DNA from: an uncultured Bacteroidales bacterium
GTDB taxonomy: Bacteria > Bacteroidota > Bacteroidia > Bacteroidales > P3
Length of the DNA: 64,000 nucleotides
Assembly (NCBI GenBank): GCA_944320415.1
Contig: CALUHJ010000006.1
Coordinates: 1 to 64,000, forward strand
Direction: 5' to 3'
Position numbers and translations under genes: made by a program. The notes under the pieces were generated by a model. That model saw only the letters and a program-made list of their open reading frames with translations, searched no databases and was not told the DNA's origin. Positions 1-7,841 of this stretch are shown here, in pieces (the first letter of the stretch is position 1; every line of letters starts with the position of its first letter).

Positions 1-462
1 CGGATAAACGGGTGTCATGGCCAAAGTATCGAAGTTCTCGTCCAACAAAAGCCAATTCTTGTCAACCTGATTTATCTGTCCTCCGACATGAGCAGCAACT
101 CCGCAAACGTAAACAACAGAATCAAAATGATGTGGCTGCGCATAAGCCTCCACTTCGTAATTGTTCTTAGCCGTTAACATAAAGTTTACCTGAAACGGAG
201 GTATCCATGAACCTGTAACAGAATTGTAAACAGGAGGATTTACTGCAAAATTATAATCATTGAAATAATCTACTGCTGACGGCATATTTTGTGTATTTAT
301 AGTATAATTATTGGGACATCCGTAATATTCCGCACTTGTAAAGACAATAACACTGTCGGGGGAATAACCGTAATAACCCGCTATCGTATCAAGCACGCCT
401 TCCTGTGCCATGACCGACACTCCCAAAATCGCAAACAATATTGCAAATATTATCTTTTTCAT
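1..462 (-). CDS. Secreted protein of unknown function (3' end outside window)
   Basis: Reverse-strand reading frame open from the ATG at 462 to the window edge, giving the first 154 residues. It opens with a clear signal peptide (MKKIIFAILFAILGVSVMAQ) with cleavage likely after Ala-Gln. The mature part is rich in Tyr, Asn and Pro and shows no motif I recognise. It lies 25 bp downstream of the secreted-protein gene at 488-2191 on the same strand, so the two are probably cotranscribed. Its position in the periplasm, outer membrane or outside the cell is inferred from the signal peptide only. The function is unknown and the C-terminus, which could carry a sorting domain, is not in view. Confidence 0.8.
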   Translation of the reverse strand, partial: MKKIIFAILFAILGVSVMAQEGVLDTIAGYYGYSPDSVIVFTSAEYYGCPNNYTINTQNMPSAVDYFNDYNFAVNPPVYNSVTGSWIPPFQVNFMLTAKNNYEVEAYAQPHHFDSVVYVCGVAAHVGGQINQVDKNWLLLDENFDTLAMTPVYP

Positions 463-487
463 TTCTTATACATGTTTTATTCGTTTA

Positions 488-2191
488 TCAATCAAGATTT
501 GTATTTTGACAATCACCCTCTCCAATCACAGGTTTATGGTCGGAAATTGTCATTGTTTTAATGCTTGCTCCCAAATTTCCTACATTAATATCGTTATATT
601 GGGTTTCATAATTGAAATGCACAGGAAACGGTTTGTTTTTAACCTGACGTGTGGATACGGTCTGACAATTACCCTGAGTGAATCCTCTGAATTGGAAATA
701 AGACAGGATGTTTGCCTTGGAAGCATTCATCAAACAACCTGCAAGCCTGTAAACATCATCTTCCAAACGTGTTATACTACTGAACGGTATACCGTTGAAA
801 ATCTCATTGCCACCATAGAATACGTTGTTTGGCAACATGTATTTAATAGCAAAATCATAAGCAGGGGTACTGTAATTGAAATAGTTGCCTGACTGCCCGG
901 ACAAAGGTACTTCATAGACCGCATCACAATCTGTCGTATCAATGCTTTCCATAAGAACCAAAGCATTGGAATGATTTCCATTGAACTCTACATCCCATAT
1001 TTTTCTGCTTGATTGCCCTCTGTATATTTCAGTGGACAGCAAACAATTAAACTGCGCGGCATTTTCTCCCCAATTGAACTTCACTTTGTTAAGAATCGTA
1101 GCATAAGTGTTCGAATCTTCATAATAGTTGAACGTAAGATAAAAGTTATCGGATGCAGGCATTATGCAATCTATTTTAAGGTTATATATGCCTTTTTCAA
1201 TATCATCGTCGATATAAGTACCTGTCTGGTTATTATAGAATCTTATGTCAAAACAGTTGACTTTGGAAATCATTTCCGGCGTCTTAAATTTCCTGTATAT
1301 CAATTTATTCGATATCTTATCCCCTTCGGGAGTATAAAACTGAGTAGGATAGGTTGTTGCTTCATAAACTGTATCCCTATATTGCAATGACACCAATTCC
1401 ACACACCCGCTGGAAACAGATATATCTTGGAATTTCTCAAACCAATTCGCCTTCGAAGATTTAAGATATTTCATAGATGTTGACGTCAACTCGTACAAGA
1501 GAACAATATCGTAGTACTCTCTTGGAGGAATTACTGTAACATTAGGTGATGGGCAATCGAAACATAGTATCGGCAATTCATAAGGAGGCGGAATAATTTC
1601 TTCTGTACCCATTGCATATACTGTGGTTTTAAAACTATTGCTTTTATCTTTAAAAACAATGATTTTATCAATTACGTTACCAACCTGCACATAACTTACC
1701 TGATCAAACCCGGTATCAAACAGACTGTCTGCCGGTACAAAAGCAATGAAACCTTTTTGGGTCGGATACAAAAGAGGGTCAAATCTCATACCCATTTCAC
1801 TAATAGGTATTTGCCTTTTTCCACAGAAATAAAACACATCCTCAAAAACGTAAAAATCCTTTATATCCAATTCGACAGGCATTCTTATGTAACGATGCTC
1901 AGTGGTATCGTCATACGCACGTTCGTTTTCTTCCGTAATTATCAAAAAATTCTTCCTGTCCGACCCCTTTAACGAAGTCAATGTTATCGTCCTGTACATA
2001 TTGCCTTTCTTCCATGTATATGTCTTTTGCGTATGATATTCCAATGTGTCTATTTCAACAAAGTCGGATACATTGGATGCCATAGCCGGATAGTTCGTTT
2101 GTCCTTTGACATTAAAAAAATACAAAGAAGAAAAAACAAAACACAAAAACGGCAATATTATTTTCCATTTGGTAATATTATCTCTTTCCAT
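488..2191 (-). CDS. Secreted or membrane-anchored protein of unknown function
   Basis: Encodes about 567 residues starting at the ATG at 2191; an in-frame TTG seven codons upstream is a less likely start. A short basic N-terminus is followed by one hydrophobic segment (residues about 10-28, WKIILPFLCFVFSSLYFFNV), a signal peptide or anchor. The rest is a hydrophilic, aromatic-rich, probably beta-structured extracytoplasmic region, with several short Pro-rich turns near the middle and Cys residues around positions 210-215. I recognise no catalytic motif and no C-terminal sorting domain. A TAnnTTTG promoter element lies at 2397-2404, giving a leader of about 200 nt. It is the first gene of a probable two-gene operon with the gene at 1-462. 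Confidence 0.75.
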   Translation of the reverse strand: MERDNITKWKIILPFLCFVFSSLYFFNVKGQTNYPAMASNVSDFVEIDTLEYHTQKTYTWKKGNMYRTITLTSLKGSDRKNFLIITEENERAYDDTTEHRYIRMPVELDIKDFYVFEDVFYFCGKRQIPISEMGMRFDPLLYPTQKGFIAFVPADSLFDTGFDQVSYVQVGNVIDKIIVFKDKSNSFKTTVYAMGTEEIIPPPYELPILCFDCPSPNVTVIPPREYYDIVLLYELTSTSMKYLKSSKANWFEKFQDISVSSGCVELVSLQYRDTVYEATTYPTQFYTPEGDKISNKLIYRKFKTPEMISKVNCFDIRFYNNQTGTYIDDDIEKGIYNLKIDCIMPASDNFYLTFNYYEDSNTYATILNKVKFNWGENAAQFNCLLSTEIYRGQSSRKIWDVEFNGNHSNALVLMESIDTTDCDAVYEVPLSGQSGNYFNYSTPAYDFAIKYMLPNNVFYGGNEIFNGIPFSSITRLEDDVYRLAGCLMNASKANILSYFQFRGFTQGNCQTVSTRQVKNKPFPVHFNYETQYNDINVGNLGASIKTMTISDHKPVIGEGDCQNTNLD

Positions 2192-2396
2192 ACCTTTCAA
2201 AATTAAAATCAATTAAATCAATCAAAACTATTCGTTAATATTACGATTTAATTCCAAGGCTTGCTTTTACGCAACAGGACAAGCGACACCATGACGACCT
2301 GCCAAAAGCAAGCCCGCTATGAAATGAAGGTATTCTTACCTATTTGAAATATATATTCAGACGAATACATATCGTTGGGGTATTGAATTACGCCAA

Positions 2397-2404
2397 CAAA
2401 TATA
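2397..2404 (-). promoter_or_regulatory. TAnnTTTG promoter element for the 488-2191 gene
   Basis: Reverse-strand TATATTTG, matching the Bacteroidetes -7 consensus. A 21-bp-periodic repeat lies about 43 bp further upstream (2447-2490). Confidence 0.5.
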
Positions 2405-2439
2405 CTTATTTTTTGTAATACCACCAAATCAAATCGCAT

Positions 2440-2490
2440 TTTTTTGCTTTCTGATTTAAATTTTCCGTATTCTGAAAAGAAAAATGATTA
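2440..2490. repeat. 21-bp-periodic TTTTCTGAA-type repeat, copy 1 (degenerate)
   Basis: Two CTGA cores at 2451 and 2472 are exactly 21 bp apart in an A/T-rich context that includes TTCTGAAAAG. This is the most degenerate member of the family described in the findings. It sits in the gap between the promoter of the 488-2191 gene and the end of the murL-murD gene. The 350-bp gap 2192-2564 otherwise holds only that promoter and leader. Confidence 0.45.
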
Positions 2491-2564
2491 TTCAAAATCC
2501 CGAACAGGGAGGTCAAATAAGCCTTCGGATAAAAGAACAGTATATTCTTAAAATATTTTTTCTA

Positions 2565-5255
2565 TCAACCTTTGGCGCTGCCATCATGTACCTTTTTTCC
2601 CAAACCTCTGACCAAATCCATGAAAACCCTTCCCCTGTGCTCGAAGTTGCGGAACATGTCGTAACTGCTTGCCGCAGGTGACAAAAGACATATCATCCCC
2701 TTTCGCGTATGTTCCGCACACCAGTTCACTATCTGCCCGTAGTCGTCGCTCACAAGAGTATTGTACACAAGTCCCGCCCTGTCCAATATCTCCTTCATGC
2801 GTCTTCCGGCACAACCCACAAAGGCTATGTTGCGAAGCGGATGACAAGGCAGCTCCCCGACCAAAACATCATAGTCTATGCCCCTGTCCTTGCCGCCCAA
2901 TATCAGAGTGTCAACCTTTTTCAACGCCCTCAAGGCCTCTATCGTCGCCTGAGGTATGGTGCTTATGCTGTCGTTGTAATAGCTCACCCCGTCCATGTCG
3001 GCCACAAATTCAAGACGATGCTCCAGTGTCTCGAAATCCGTCATGACACGCTCCGCCCTCTTCATGTCCAGTCCCAATAATCGGGCAACGTTCATGGCCG
3101 CAAGTATGTTCAGCCTGTTGTGAGCCCCCTTCAGATGTTTCGGCTCGGCAAAGCAATAGTCCTCCTCGCCGAAGGAAACGGTCTTGGACCTCAAAGGATG
3201 ACTTTCAAGCAGTTTGAGAGTCTGACCGTCACCGCGGTTGTATATGAAACAGTCCCCTTCGGTCTGTCTGATGCCGAGGTTGTACTTGGCCATGCAGTAT
3301 TGTTCAAAGCCGTCGAAATGATCCAGATGTTCCTGATAAAGGTTGAGCAGTACGGATATGTGCGGGGCACGCCTTATGAACTGGAGCTGATGGGCCGAAA
3401 GCTCCATGACCACAATGCTGTCCTCGTGCATGAGGTCCATAACGTCAAACAAAGGAATGCCTATGTTGCCGGCAAGAAGGGTGTGTTCGTGCTGTTCGGC
3501 GACAATTCTGTACAAAAGGGTGCTTGTGGTGCTCTTGCCCTTGGTGCCGCTTATGCCTGTGCATCGGGAGTGGAAAAGCCGCAGGAATATGTCCGTCTGC
3601 GAAGTTATCCTCTCCTTTGGAACCGTCGGTATGCTTTTGCATGGAATTCCGGGAGTCTTTATGAACAGCGTACAATCCTTAAGCCTTTCGCTGTCCAGGT
3701 CGCAGAATTCCGCCCTGTCCTCCTCGGACCATGCCTTGCGGTCGCCGTCGGCTATCACAAAGCGGGCCTTTGGCAAAAGCCTCTTGAGCAGTCCGTAAGT
3801 GGAGCGTCCCTCACGTCCGTAGCCCAATATGGCTATCCTCTCCCCCTTCAGCTCCCTTATCAATCTGGATTTCTTTATGTACAGATAAGGATTGGAGAAT
3901 ATGTCGAGGTCCTCCGCCCTCAGGTTATGCTCTTCGGAAAGGGTGAAAAAGTCCGAAAAGTCGGTTCGGGCGGCGTATAGCCGTCCCGTATCGGTGTTCA
4001 TCCATCTCTTCAGCAGGACTTCACCCTCTTCAGGGGCATAGCGTCTCACCCTCATGGCAAGGGCGGCATTCACCTCCGAGACCGTACCGACACATTCAAA
4101 GGGTTTGACCTCGCTCAAGCCGCACAACTCGTCCATATATCGCAACAGCTCCGCATCCTCAAAAAGATTGCCTCCGAAGACCTCCTCAAGCAGCTCCCTA
4201 TCCACAAAAGGCGAAAGTATGATGAAGGCAAAAAGACACTTGGGACACTTGCCGCACCATATATCCTGCTTGGAGCCCGCATTGCAGCTCTTGAACACGC
4301 GCTGATAGTGCAGCATGGAGAAAAGCCGTGCTATGTGCAGTTCGGTCAACGGCCTGAGAAAGCTGAAGTAGTAAAAATCCCTGCTTATGTATTCCCTGAC
4401 GTATTGTCTGAAGTCGTTTTCAAATTCGAGGCTTTTGGAGTACTGGTGGTTTATCTTGCTGTCCCGCACGGTGGACTCGTTGGCCGAGTTCTCGTTGGAC
4501 AAGGCTATGTATCTGCGTTGCGTGAAGGCGGAAACCAACAGTGAGGTAAAGGCCAGCATGGCCGAAAAAGGGGTGTGTCCGTTCAGGTATCCCTCTTTGT
4601 TCAACTCCAGAAGATGAGCATCTATCGTCCTTTTGGTCTCTATGGTCTCTCCACGGTCGAAGCCTCCCGAAAGACAGCAGTCTTTGGTTGCCCCGCGAGA
4701 GTTGATGACAAAAGGTCTTATGTCTCTGCCCGCCCCTTGCAGCAGTTCGAGGGTGACAACCGAGTCCTTGCCTCCCCCGACAGGCACCACGTATTTGTCT
4801 TCAAGGTCAAAGCCGAGGGTCTGCGTATGTCTGTCTCCCACACACTCTATATCCACGAAGTGTTCCATGTCGGTATCTATGCCGTTGACATAGAAGAACT
4901 CCCCGAGACCGTGGAAATAAAGCTTCTTCCAGAAAGCCTTCTGGCCTTCGGTCATGGCAAAGGGATGAACCACAATGCGTTTGGAGCAGAAAGCCTTCCA
5001 GTAACTTACGCATTCTATCATTCCGATGTTGAAAAGCAGCAGTTCTATCTGCCCTGCGGTCAGATGTTCGAAAGAAAAAAAGTCTTTTTTCAGAATGGTG
5101 TGTACTGGTCTGAAGGAGTGTTCTCCGCAAGCAAATAAAAACTCGGCCTCAAAGCCCTCTTCCTTAATCCCGTATCTGAATCCCTCGTAATGGAAGCAGT
5201 CGAAACGCTCCCTCAATTCCTCGAATTTCCTTTGATTGTTCACCTTTGCACTCAT
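2565..5255 (-). CDS. murL-murD2: Fused MurL-MurD2: UDP-MurNAc-L-Ala-L-Glu epimerase and L-Glu ligase
   Basis: 896 residues joining two enzymes. Residues about 1-450 resemble MurL, the ATP-dependent epimerase that turns the terminal L-Glu of UDP-MurNAc-L-Ala-L-Glu into D-Glu. They hold a PP-loop-like VPVGGGKDSVV (about 157-167) and a Cys cluster WCGKCPKC (333-340). Residues about 470-896 are a Mur ligase: Rossmann start ERIAILGYGREGRS (about 472-485), P-loop GISGTKGKSTT (567-577), NLYQEHLDHF (638-647) and a C-terminal domain with ILGGKDRG. In the known MurD2/MurL pair the ligase adds L-Glu and MurL then inverts it, avoiding free D-Glu. A single polypeptide implies channelling (inference). Cytoplasmic. 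The start ATG at 5255 follows a TATCTTTG element at 5276-5283. At about twice MurD length, the fusion is unambiguous; which glutamate isomer is used rests on family resemblance. Confidence 0.85.
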   Translation of the reverse strand: MSAKVNNQRKFEELRERFDCFHYEGFRYGIKEEGFEAEFLFACGEHSFRPVHTILKKDFFSFEHLTAGQIELLLFNIGMIECVSYWKAFCSKRIVVHPFAMTEGQKAFWKKLYFHGLGEFFYVNGIDTDMEHFVDIECVGDRHTQTLGFDLEDKYVVPVGGGKDSVVTLELLQGAGRDIRPFVINSRGATKDCCLSGGFDRGETIETKRTIDAHLLELNKEGYLNGHTPFSAMLAFTSLLVSAFTQRRYIALSNENSANESTVRDSKINHQYSKSLEFENDFRQYVREYISRDFYYFSFLRPLTELHIARLFSMLHYQRVFKSCNAGSKQDIWCGKCPKCLFAFIILSPFVDRELLEEVFGGNLFEDAELLRYMDELCGLSEVKPFECVGTVSEVNAALAMRVRRYAPEEGEVLLKRWMNTDTGRLYAARTDFSDFFTLSEEHNLRAEDLDIFSNPYLYIKKSRLIRELKGERIAILGYGREGRSTYGLLKRLLPKARFVIADGDRKAWSEEDRAEFCDLDSERLKDCTLFIKTPGIPCKSIPTVPKERITSQTDIFLRLFHSRCTGISGTKGKSTTSTLLYRIVAEQHEHTLLAGNIGIPLFDVMDLMHEDSIVVMELSAHQLQFIRRAPHISVLLNLYQEHLDHFDGFEQYCMAKYNLGIRQTEGDCFIYNRGDGQTLKLLESHPLRSKTVSFGEEDYCFAEPKHLKGAHNRLNILAAMNVARLLGLDMKRAERVMTDFETLEHRLEFVADMDGVSYYNDSISTIPQATIEALRALKKVDTLILGGKDRGIDYDVLVGELPCHPLRNIAFVGCAGRRMKEILDRAGLVYNTLVSDDYGQIVNWCAEHTRKGMICLLSPAASSYDMFRNFEHRGRVFMDLVRGLGKKVHDGSAKG

Positions 5256-5275
5256 GGTTTTCCAACTACATTCTG

Positions 5276-5283
5276 CAAAGATA
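5276..5283 (-). promoter_or_regulatory. TAnnTTTG promoter element for murL-murD2
   Basis: Reverse-strand TATCTTTG, 21 bp from the start codon. The 21-bp-periodic repeat at 5343-5399 lies about 60 bp upstream. Confidence 0.55.
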
Positions 5284-5331
5284 GGTATAAAGTTGCACAG
5301 AACGGAAAGAGAGCAAAAATAAATCTTGATT

Positions 5332-5379
5332 TAAAAAAAATGTCTTCTGAAAGTATTTTTCTGTTTTCAGAAGACATTT
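5332..5379 (-). terminator. Hairpin terminator of the TonB-dependent receptor gene
   Basis: Inverted repeat AATGTCTTCTGAAA pairing with its complement across a short loop (arms about 5340-5353 and 5363-5376), followed on the reverse strand by eight T. It overlaps the 21-bp-periodic repeat copy at 5343-5399, so this copy doubles as a terminator. Confidence 0.65.
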
Positions 5380-5399
5380 TCACGGAATTTGATTCTATA
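5340..5399. repeat. 21-bp-periodic TTTTCTGAA-type repeat, copy 2
   Basis: CTGA/CAGA cores at 5347 and 5368 are 21 bp apart. They are followed 13 bp later by TTTTCACGGAATTTGATTC, a module also found at 31974-31993 and, as its complement, in rho. It lies between the receptor stop codon and the murL-murD2 promoter. Confidence 0.6.
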
Positions 5400-7692
5400 T
5401 CATGAACTTCACTCCGGCATAAAACGTTCTCGGCTGCGTCGGGCCGTAAATATAGCCTGCATCCCTGTCAATGCCTGTGTCAAAATCCTTCTGATAGGCA
5501 TTGAACAGATTGTTCACCCCTACCCTAAGCAGAAGTGAACCGGTACCGGTCTTTTTCAGTTCATAGCTTAGGGAACAGTTCATGTCGAAGAAATCGGGTG
5601 TTGTCTCCAGACGGTCCTTTTCTATGTAACCCTTGTAATGCGCCACCTTCATGCTGCCGGTATATGTACCTGCCACGTTTATGCTCAGTCTTTTCATCGG
5701 CTTTACGTCAAAGCTAAGGAAACCGTAGCAGTCGGGGCTTCTCAACAAATGTTTCGTACCCGCAACAGAAGGGTCGTCGGACCAGAACTCCTTTTGACGG
5801 TACTCGCTTGACTGAAGCGTGAAGCCGAGCGAAAGGGTTGAAATATCCTTATAGACCAACTTGAATGTATGGCTCACTCCGTAAACCGTGGCCCCCGAAG
5901 CGTTGTAACGCTCCTGATATATTGAATTGGTCAAAGTGTCCTCCGCTATCACCCTGAAGGCAAAGACATCATCCAACACGGTGCAAAAGGTCTCAACAAG
6001 GACGTTGAACTGAAGGTTTTCGCCGAACCTGTGGTATTTGTCCACGGAAAAACTGAAGCTGTGAGAGTATTCGGGTCTCAAGTCTTCGGCCAGTCTGGTC
6101 CTTATGTTTTTTCCTCCCACCTGTGTTATGTGAAAGTCCTCCTCATAGGCCTGCGGAGCCCTGTAACCACTCGAATAGCTCAAGCGGAACTGCAAATCGG
6201 CATTGGGTTTGTAAAGAAGGTTTATACGGGGAACAAAGACAAGTTTGTCCAACATGTTGTGCTTGTCGGTCCTGAAGCCCAAAAGCAGGTTAAACTTCTT
6301 CATCGTCCATTCCGATTGCAGATATGCACCCACAAGGTGGGTGGTCTGTTCATTCCTTATGCCGTAATTGGGCACCCTGTCGTCCAAATCGTTGGCATTG
6401 TATTCCAATCCGTAGGTTATGCTTGCCGGTGCGAACAGCAACCTGTCAATGCGGTGATTGGCCATAACGCCGGCAAGCAGCGTAAGGTCCCTGCTCTTGC
6501 CGTAGGCATTGGTATCCCTGTGCGAACCGTAGTATGAGTTGCGGTCTATGTATTGGGCGGACACATAGGAGTTGACCCTGTGTTTGCCGTCAAGGGAAAG
6601 ATAGTCGTGGTTCAGGCCGATTGAATTGATGTTATGCTCCGTCATCTCGCATATATCGCTTTGATGAGGCTGCATATCGAAGTTGTTGCCGCCCCTTCTC
6701 TTTTCGTTTATGGTGTGATACTCCAATCCGAACTTGTGTTTCTCGTTTGCCCTGTAATAAGACTTTATTCCGAAGGAATGATTCTTCAACGTGCCTATTT
6801 CGGAAAAGCCGTCACCGTTGGCATCATAGGCGTCTCTCGTTCTGAAGGTCTGATAGAAGGATGCTCCGGCCTTTCTGTTCTTGCTTATCACCGTTCCGTT
6901 GGCGTTGACGTTCTGAGCATAAGTACTGCCTCCTATCAACTGGGCGTCGGTTGAAATGGAAAAGCTGGGATTGAGCGGTTCCTTGGTTATTATGTTTATG
7001 GTGCCTGCTATCGCATTTGCTCCGAAGAGGGCGGAACCGCCTCCCTTCACCACTTCCACCCGTTCGACCATGTTGACAGGTATCTGTTCCAAGCCGTATA
7101 TTCCGCTCAATGCACTCATTACGGGTCTGGAATCTATCAACAGCTGCGTGTATGGACCGTCCAGACCGTTTATCCTTACCTGAGGGAAACCGCAGTTCTG
7201 GCAATTGTATTCCACTCTCACACCGCTCTGATAAGGCAGTGCCTGAACCAAGTCCTGGGCATTGGTCTTCTCAAACTGTTTTTCAGAAAGGACGTTGACT
7301 ATCACTGGAGCCTCCTTGCGGCTTGTCTCGTTCCTGTTGGCCGAGACAACAACGCCCTCCAAATCCGTTGCCTTGGGTTGCAGTTCTATGTGGGCATGGG
7401 TTATCCTGTCTGCAACCACCTCTACTTCTTCCCTATGTGTATTATAACCTATGCAATTGACTATCAAGGTGTATTTTCCGGGTTTGAGACCCCTGAACAG
7501 AAAGTTACCCTCCTCGTTGGTCGTGGTTCCGGTATCTGTATTCTCTATTGCAATAGTCGCATAGATTACCGGTTCTTTAGTCTGCGCATCGAATACATGG
7601 CCTTCTATGACTATACGCCCTTCGTCTTTGGCCTCAAGGTTCAGGACAAAACCTGAAACAAGCAATAAAAAAGTAATGATTTTTTTCATCAT
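5395..7692 (-). CDS. TonB-dependent outer-membrane receptor
   Basis: 765 residues. Signal peptide at 1-21; a carboxypeptidase-regulatory-like beta-sandwich at about 27-110 (VIEGHVFDAQTKEPVIYATI); a plug domain at about 115-235 with the typical GSALFGANAIAGTINI; then a 22-strand-type barrel to the C-terminus (FYAGVKFMI). The plug carries a CxxC pair (Cys164, Cys167) just before RINGLDGPYTQLLIDSRP, a feature I associate with a subgroup of Bacteroidetes receptors. It imports a substrate across the outer membrane with TonB energy. It has no SusD partner or enzyme neighbour, so the substrate (metal, haem, cobalamin or another) cannot be told from context. It appears monocistronic, ending in a strong hairpin terminator. 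Confidence 0.9.
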   Translation of the reverse strand: MMKKIITFLLLVSGFVLNLEAKDEGRIVIEGHVFDAQTKEPVIYATIAIENTDTGTTTNEEGNFLFRGLKPGKYTLIVNCIGYNTHREEVEVVADRITHAHIELQPKATDLEGVVVSANRNETSRKEAPVIVNVLSEKQFEKTNAQDLVQALPYQSGVRVEYNCQNCGFPQVRINGLDGPYTQLLIDSRPVMSALSGIYGLEQIPVNMVERVEVVKGGGSALFGANAIAGTINIITKEPLNPSFSISTDAQLIGGSTYAQNVNANGTVISKNRKAGASFYQTFRTRDAYDANGDGFSEIGTLKNHSFGIKSYYRANEKHKFGLEYHTINEKRRGGNNFDMQPHQSDICEMTEHNINSIGLNHDYLSLDGKHRVNSYVSAQYIDRNSYYGSHRDTNAYGKSRDLTLLAGVMANHRIDRLLFAPASITYGLEYNANDLDDRVPNYGIRNEQTTHLVGAYLQSEWTMKKFNLLLGFRTDKHNMLDKLVFVPRINLLYKPNADLQFRLSYSSGYRAPQAYEEDFHITQVGGKNIRTRLAEDLRPEYSHSFSFSVDKYHRFGENLQFNVLVETFCTVLDDVFAFRVIAEDTLTNSIYQERYNASGATVYGVSHTFKLVYKDISTLSLGFTLQSSEYRQKEFWSDDPSVAGTKHLLRSPDCYGFLSFDVKPMKRLSINVAGTYTGSMKVAHYKGYIEKDRLETTPDFFDMNCSLSYELKKTGTGSLLLRVGVNNLFNAYQKDFDTGIDRDAGYIYGPTQPRTFYAGVKFMI

Positions 7693-7775
7693 GATTCAAA
7701 CTGTTTTTGTTTCCGCTGTAAAATTACGTCGGGCATTTTACCCATGCAATACTCAGAAATGGTGATTTCAACATA

Positions 7776-7822
7776 AAAAAAGGCAGGTCGGAACGACGGT
7801 TTGCCCTCACGAGCTGCCTTAA
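7776..7822 (-). terminator. Terminator of leuS
   Basis: Reverse-strand hairpin AAGGCAG ... CTGCCTT (arms 7780-7786 and 7814-7820) followed by a T run, just beyond the leuS stop codon. Confidence 0.6.
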
Positions 7823-7841
7823 ATATTGTCATACAAGACTT

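Noticed and set aside
2484..2681. Forward frame of 65 codons between the 488-2191 gene promoter and murL-murD2
   Set aside because: Overlaps the certain end of murL-murD2, has no signal or domain and no promoter.
3120..3980. Open frame of 286 codons opposite murL-murD2
   Set aside because: Antisense shadow; the Mur ligase motifs on the reverse strand account for this DNA.
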